Source: Candidatus Omnitrophota bacterium
GTDB lineage: Bacteria; Omnitrophota; Gorgyraeia; 1-14-0-20-64-10; JACQQZ01
NCBI GenBank assembly: GCA_016206755.1
Contig: JACQQZ010000139.1
Coordinates: 1 to 15,540, forward strand
Direction of reading: 5' to 3'
DNA length: 15,540 bases
Shown: positions 11,593-15,540 of the stretch, in pieces
How positions within the stretch are numbered: position 1 is the first letter of the stretch
Layout of the letters: every line of letters begins with the position of its first letter
The notes under the pieces: model-generated
What the model was told of the DNA's origin: nothing
What the model saw: the letters and a program-made list of their open reading frames with translations, nothing else
Database searches by the model: none
Made by a program: the position numbers and the translations under genes

Positions 11593-13158
11593 ATGAAAAG
11601 AGGGCTTTGGCTTCCGGGAACCGCATTGCTGATTTTGTTCGTGATGCTCGGCGCCGCAGCGCAGTGGTTTTCTTACCCTCGTTTTCTGGACAGCTACTAT
11701 CACTTGGCGGTGATGCAAGGGTTTCGCCAAGCCGGCGGCGTTGCGCTGCACGCTTTTTGGGAAGCGGCTCCCCAGGGCCGGCCCCATCTTTACCCTCCCC
11801 TCTTCCATCTCCTTTGGATGCCGGCCTATTTTCTCGTTGGAAATCCGATCACCGTCGCACGTCTGTGGAGCGTTGCCGCCATCGTTCTTTTGCTCGTTGC
11901 GATGGCTGGGGTTGGTTGGAAAATCAGCGGGGGCAGAGGGGCGTTCTTTTTTGTCGCAGCCGCCTTGGCCTCTCCCAATCTTTATCTTTCTACCTTGATC
12001 CATCCGACTGCAACGTTCGCACTCGCCGGTGTCCTTGCCGTTTGGATCTGCGTCGAAAATCGTAATTTTGGAGCGGCGGGATTCTGTTTGGGATTGACGG
12101 CCTATCTCCACCCTGCCCTGGCCTGGATTGCTTTACTGGCGCTTCTTTTTTGGGGGGCGTTGGACGAAGAAAAACGCGGGGTTCTCGGTGGTGCGGCGGC
12201 TCTCGGTGCCCTGCTGGCGCTGCCGTGGTGGCTGCATCTCTTTTACCATCTGGAAAGTTTCCAGTGGACCCGCCAACCGGAGGCAAATTCTCTCGACATC
12301 CCGATTCTTTTGGTCGCCCTCGGGTTCATTGGAGCGATCTGGGCGTTTCGATCCCGATCCCATCCGGCTTACCGATTCCCGCTGGCTTTGATGATTGCAA
12401 CGCTGCCTTGGCTTTTTCTCTATCCGTACCGCGTTGCGTCCGCGCAAGGACTTCTGCCGTTGGCCATTTTTGCCGCGCTGACCCTCGAAAAATGTTACGG
12501 GCGTTTGCGGTGGCTGACATTGGCCATCATCGCCGGCATGATGGTCGTCGCTCCGGTGCTGACTGTGAAAACCGAGCCCGCCCTCAAGCTCTCCCTGGTG
12601 CAATCCCAGAGCGGTCTTTCATTGGCTTGGCAAGGTCTGGCTCTGGACCGCGGACATTTTGAGTCTTTGTACGATGAGGCCGGTTTCTCCCCTTTGGCGA
12701 AAGCGTTAAAAACCGGGGCGCAGCCGGACGATCTTCTGTACTGCAACTATCCTTACATGGGGGGATTGTTTTCCGTCCTGACCGGCCTGTCGACGACCAA
12801 CTCCATGGTTTTGGAAGCGGGCCGGCCTTCCGCTTCGGCCTCCATCGCCCATGCCCGCAGAATCCTCTGGTTTAAAATTCCCTCTCCATTGGACCCTGAA
12901 AACAATCGGATGGTGCAAGAACTCGCGCGGCAATACAATTGGAAACTTCTGCTGGAAACGCCGTTGGCGTATGCTTACGAAGCCCCGAATGTCCCATCCC
13001 AAAGACAGATTCGAGGAACGGTGATTCCTTGGGCAGTGGCCTACGGACTGCTGTTTATGGCGCTGGTGGGGCTGCTGGTTCTGCTGCGGCGGCCTGCGAA
13101 AGATCGGATAGGGCGGCGGGCGCTGTCTGAGAGGAAACGCTGCGATCCTGGAATTTGA
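11593..13158 (+). CDS. multi-pass membrane protein resembling GT-C glycosyltransferases
   Basis: 521 residues from the ATG at 11593; earlier in-frame ATGs at 11557 and 11512 lack ribosome sites, and the polar residues they would add fit poorly before the first membrane span. About ten hydrophobic segments are visible (for example residues 8-24, 72-82, 89-107, several from 115 to 330, and 475-500). Just after the first span comes FLDSYYHLAVMQGF (D33, H37), then PQGRPHLYPPLFHLLW, resembling the DxYYH and YPPLF patterns of STT3/AglB-type and other GT-C enzymes that use polyprenyl-linked sugars at the outer membrane face. The soluble domain at the end is short, so this is not a full oligosaccharyltransferase. 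It diverges from the exported kinase-like gene with a shared 188-nt gap. Its 3' end runs 104 bp into the tail of smc on the other strand. Substrate is unknown. Confidence 0.7.
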   Translation: MKRGLWLPGTALLILFVMLGAAAQWFSYPRFLDSYYHLAVMQGFRQAGGVALHAFWEAAPQGRPHLYPPLFHLLWMPAYFLVGNPITVARLWSVAAIVLLLVAMAGVGWKISGGRGAFFFVAAALASPNLYLSTLIHPTATFALAGVLAVWICVENRNFGAAGFCLGLTAYLHPALAWIALLALLFWGALDEEKRGVLGGAAALGALLALPWWLHLFYHLESFQWTRQPEANSLDIPILLVALGFIGAIWAFRSRSHPAYRFPLALMIATLPWLFLYPYRVASAQGLLPLAIFAALTLEKCYGRLRWLTLAIIAGMMVVAPVLTVKTEPALKLSLVQSQSGLSLAWQGLALDRGHFESLYDEAGFSPLAKALKTGAQPDDLLYCNYPYMGGLFSVLTGLSTTNSMVLEAGRPSASASIAHARRILWFKIPSPLDPENNRMVQELARQYNWKLLLETPLAYAYEAPNVPSQRQIRGTVIPWAVAYGLLFMALVGLLVLLRRPAKDRIGRRALSERKRCDPGI

Positions 13159-15540
13159 CGGAGACGATTTTCGAGACGCCGTGCTCTTCCATCGTGATGC
13201 CATACATCACATCGGCCATCACAATGGTCTTCTTGTTGTGCGTGATGATGATGAATTGCGAATCTTTCAAAAACTCCTTCAGCGCTTTGGTAAACCGGTC
13301 GACATTGGCCTCGTCCAACGGCGCGTCAATCTCATCCAAAAGACAAAACGGGCTGGGCTTGACCCGGAAGATCGAGAAAAGAAGCGCCACGCTCGTCAAC
13401 GCCTTCTCGCCGCCCGAGAGCAGCGAAATGGACTGCAGGGTCTTGCCCGGAGGACGCGCGATGATTTCAATGCCGCTCTCCAAGATGTCCTCTTCGTCCA
13501 TCAGCACCAGGCGGGCTTCCCCGCCTCCAAAGAGCGTCTTAAACGTCGTCTGAAATTCCTGCTGGATTTTCTGAAACGTTTCCTTGAATTGCGCGCGGGT
13601 GGTCCGGTTGATCTTGGTGATCGCTTCGTGGAGATCGTCCTTGGCTTTCATCAAATCTGCCTGCTGCTGCGTCAAAAATTGAAGCCGGTCTTGAAGCTCT
13701 TGATTCTCATCCAGAGAAGACATGCTGACCGCACCGATGCCTTCCATCCTCTTTCTTAAAACGTCGCAGTCCGCCGTCAGTTTCTCCCAGTCCTGATCTT
13801 GGGGGTCTTGAGGAAACCCCGCCGCCGGGTCTAAAACCAATTGATAGACCTGGGAAAGCCGGTCCGCCAAAGCTTGGCGTTGGTAGCTGAGCTGGTTGAG
13901 GTTGAGCTCGATTTCATGTTTTTGGAGGCGGACGGCATCTCGCTCGGTCTCCAAGGCATGGAGCCCGGAAGCTTCTCCGCTGATCGATTGCGCCATCGCA
14001 TTTCTTTCGCCAATGACCTGCTCAAGCGTTTGCTCGTCCGTACACTGCGCCTGAGCGCGGGCCGCGATTTCCCGCTCGAATTGGGCGCGCTGATCCGTCA
14101 GCTCCTGCTCGCGAGAAACGAGCGCTTCAAATTCCCCTTCGCGCGCCCGGATAGAATCCTGCATGGACCCCAGCGATTGTTCCATCAGCTTGAGCGACTG
14201 CTCGCGGCTGGAACGCACTTCATCCAGCGTGGAAAGCTGCGCCTGGACCTGGGCCGCTTGCACCACGTAAACCTCGCGTTCGCGGGAGGCCTGCGCCAGC
14301 GTTTCCTGGGCTTGAGTGATTTGCATCTGCCATTGGGCCGATTGCTCTTCGGCCTCGGCCAGCGCGCGGCCGGCAAGCGACTCTTGCTCGCGCGCCTGAT
14401 CGTGCTGTTGGCGCGCCAGAGAAAATTCCGATTCCAACACGGCATTTTCATCCGTCAATTGCCTGAGCTGTGCGCTCAAAGAAGCGTGCTGTGTTTCATG
14501 CTGGGCCAGAATTTTACGATGATCCTGGACTTCCTTTTCCAAGCCGTCCAAGGCGGCCTCTAAAGAATCCTGCGCCGAACGCGCCGTCGTTTCTTGATTT
14601 TCCGCAGAAGCGACACGCTGCCGCACATTTTCCAAATCCGCCTGAACTTGGGCGAGCCGCTGCCGGCGTCCCACCAGCATGTTGTCGGTCGAAAGCGATC
14701 CTCCTCCTGTCACCAAGGGAACTTCCACCCGCTCTCCCTGGGGGGTCACAAAACAAAGCGGAACAATGGCGGTTTGCGTTAATTCCAGCGCGGTTCCCAG
14801 ATCCCTGGCCAGATAAGCATGTCCCAGCAAGGAATCAACCAGGGACTCAAGTTCGGCTGCGACGTGGACCTGGGAAGCAACCGGCTCGTGCGGACCTTCG
14901 GCGGAATTTTTTTGATTGCCGGATGTTGAAGGCCGGAGGGTCATGGTGCGGCTTCCATTTGCCGCAGCCGCCGCAGAAGAAACAAGAAACGTCGCGCGCC
15001 CGGCGTTGGCCGCCTGAAGATGATCCAGGCAGCGAGCAGCCGTTTCCCAATTCTCGACGACGACGGCTTGCGCCAAGTCTCCGAGCGCCGCTTCGACTGC
15101 CATTTCATAACCCGGCTCTACGCGAATCAGGTGGGCCAGCACGCCGGTCACTCCGGCCCGATCCAGCGTCCCCTGCTGCAAGCTCTCGAGAAGATGACGG
15201 ACTCCGGCGGAGTAGCCCTCATGGGAAGCCGCCAATCCCTGCAAAATTTCATAACGCGATTGCAAGACCACCAAAATTTGCTGGGCTTCACGCAAACCGC
15301 GGTCCGATTCTTCCGTGCGCATCCGGGCTTCTTCGAAAGCAATTTTCTGATCATTCAAGCACCGGGACAATTCCAAATCCCGGGCGCGGCCGGCTTTGAA
15401 AGCTTGCTCGATTTCCTGAGTTTGAGCTTGAAGGACGCTTCGCTCCTGGGCGACGCGCGAAAGTTCCGTTTCCAAGCGCGCCGCGCGCGCTTGGGCCGTG
15501 TGCAATTGCGCCGAGATTTGCGCCAGCGCGTTGCGCAGCA
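13055..15540 (-). CDS. smc: chromosome partition protein SMC, N-terminus off the window
   Basis: 827 residues are visible and the frame stays open to the right edge, so the Walker A head and first coil (roughly 350 residues) are outside. In order: end of the first coiled coil; hinge (about visible residues 100-300: GYSAGVRHLL, GVTGVLAHLIRV, EMAVEAALGD, PLVTGGGSLSTDNM); a long second coil of Gln/Glu-rich helix; EGIGAVSMSSLDE; ABC signature SLLSGGEKALTSVALLF; Walker B FCLLDEIDAPLDEAN; and H-loop IIITHNKKT. It acts as a dimer with ScpA/ScpB to compact and segregate the chromosome. After the head is an unusual Ser/Ala/Pro-rich tail of about 30 residues (SVSSQTAPAALS...PAAPPAP), the part overlapping the convergent gene. 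Confidence 0.96.
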   Translation of the reverse strand, partial: LRNALAQISAQLHTAQARAARLETELSRVAQERSVLQAQTQEIEQAFKAGRARDLELSRCLNDQKIAFEEARMRTEESDRGLREAQQILVVLQSRYEILQGLAASHEGYSAGVRHLLESLQQGTLDRAGVTGVLAHLIRVEPGYEMAVEAALGDLAQAVVVENWETAARCLDHLQAANAGRATFLVSSAAAAANGSRTMTLRPSTSGNQKNSAEGPHEPVASQVHVAAELESLVDSLLGHAYLARDLGTALELTQTAIVPLCFVTPQGERVEVPLVTGGGSLSTDNMLVGRRQRLAQVQADLENVRQRVASAENQETTARSAQDSLEAALDGLEKEVQDHRKILAQHETQHASLSAQLRQLTDENAVLESEFSLARQQHDQAREQESLAGRALAEAEEQSAQWQMQITQAQETLAQASREREVYVVQAAQVQAQLSTLDEVRSSREQSLKLMEQSLGSMQDSIRAREGEFEALVSREQELTDQRAQFEREIAARAQAQCTDEQTLEQVIGERNAMAQSISGEASGLHALETERDAVRLQKHEIELNLNQLSYQRQALADRLSQVYQLVLDPAAGFPQDPQDQDWEKLTADCDVLRKRMEGIGAVSMSSLDENQELQDRLQFLTQQQADLMKAKDDLHEAITKINRTTRAQFKETFQKIQQEFQTTFKTLFGGGEARLVLMDEEDILESGIEIIARPPGKTLQSISLLSGGEKALTSVALLFSIFRVKPSPFCLLDEIDAPLDEANVDRFTKALKEFLKDSQFIIITHNKKTIVMADVMYGITMEEHGVSKIVSVKFQDRSVSSQTAPAALSDLSQAAAAEPAAPPAP

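Noticed and set aside
14470..15399. Plus-strand 309-residue open frame
   Set aside because: Antisense to the SMC hinge region; Pro/Arg-rich and without domain features.

Overview
This is a bacterial, moderately GC-rich window. It comes from a Gram-negative-type cell: there is a lipoprotein with a clear lipobox, a Sec-exported nuclease, and an SMC chromosome-condensation protein. The set of overlapping core genes, the PEGA/HEAT lipoprotein and the exported sugar-kinase-like protein would suit an uncultured lineage such as Omnitrophota or another PVC-related group. That placement is an impression from gene style, not something the sequence proves.

Layout. (1) 1-2813 is an accessory zone, mostly on the minus strand. 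It has a left-truncated, AT-rich D12-class adenine DNA methyltransferase, a tRNA-Pro(CGG) with encoded CCA, a run of three hairpins, a DUF2283/DUF4258 toxin-antitoxin-like pair, a 281-base stretch without a convincing gene, and an unrecognised ~234-residue protein. The zone is closed on the right by a second tRNA-Pro identical over 76 bp to the first but without CCA. (2) 2813-9182 is one long minus-strand operon for riboflavin synthesis and processing: ribBA, ribH, nusB, a PHP-family phosphoesterase, ribD, ribE, a secreted staphylococcal-type nuclease, a PEGA-HEAT lipoprotein, then tRNA-Pro. Seven of the eight junctions overlap or are within 6 nt of each other; the exception is a 31-nt gap after ribE. 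(3) 9236-11404 is a minus-strand exported protein with an APH/N-acetylhexosamine-kinase-like domain, driven by a near-consensus sigma70 promoter. (4) 11593-13158 is a plus-strand multi-pass membrane protein resembling GT-C glycosyltransferases. (5) 13055-15540 is the C-terminal two thirds of SMC on the minus strand, cut by the right edge; its tail overlaps the membrane-protein gene by 104 bp, end to end.

Working together. RibBA makes both riboflavin precursors (dihydroxybutanone phosphate, and the pyrimidine from GTP). RibD deaminates and reduces the pyrimidine, RibH makes lumazine, and RibE converts lumazine to riboflavin, so the pathway is complete apart from the dephosphorylation step. There is no room for an FMN riboswitch upstream of ribBA.

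The points most worth a second look are the duplicated tRNA-Pro with non-core genes packed directly behind each copy, the lipoprotein gene whose stop codon lies inside a tRNA, the exported kinase, and a lumazine synthase with an altered C-terminal active-site motif.
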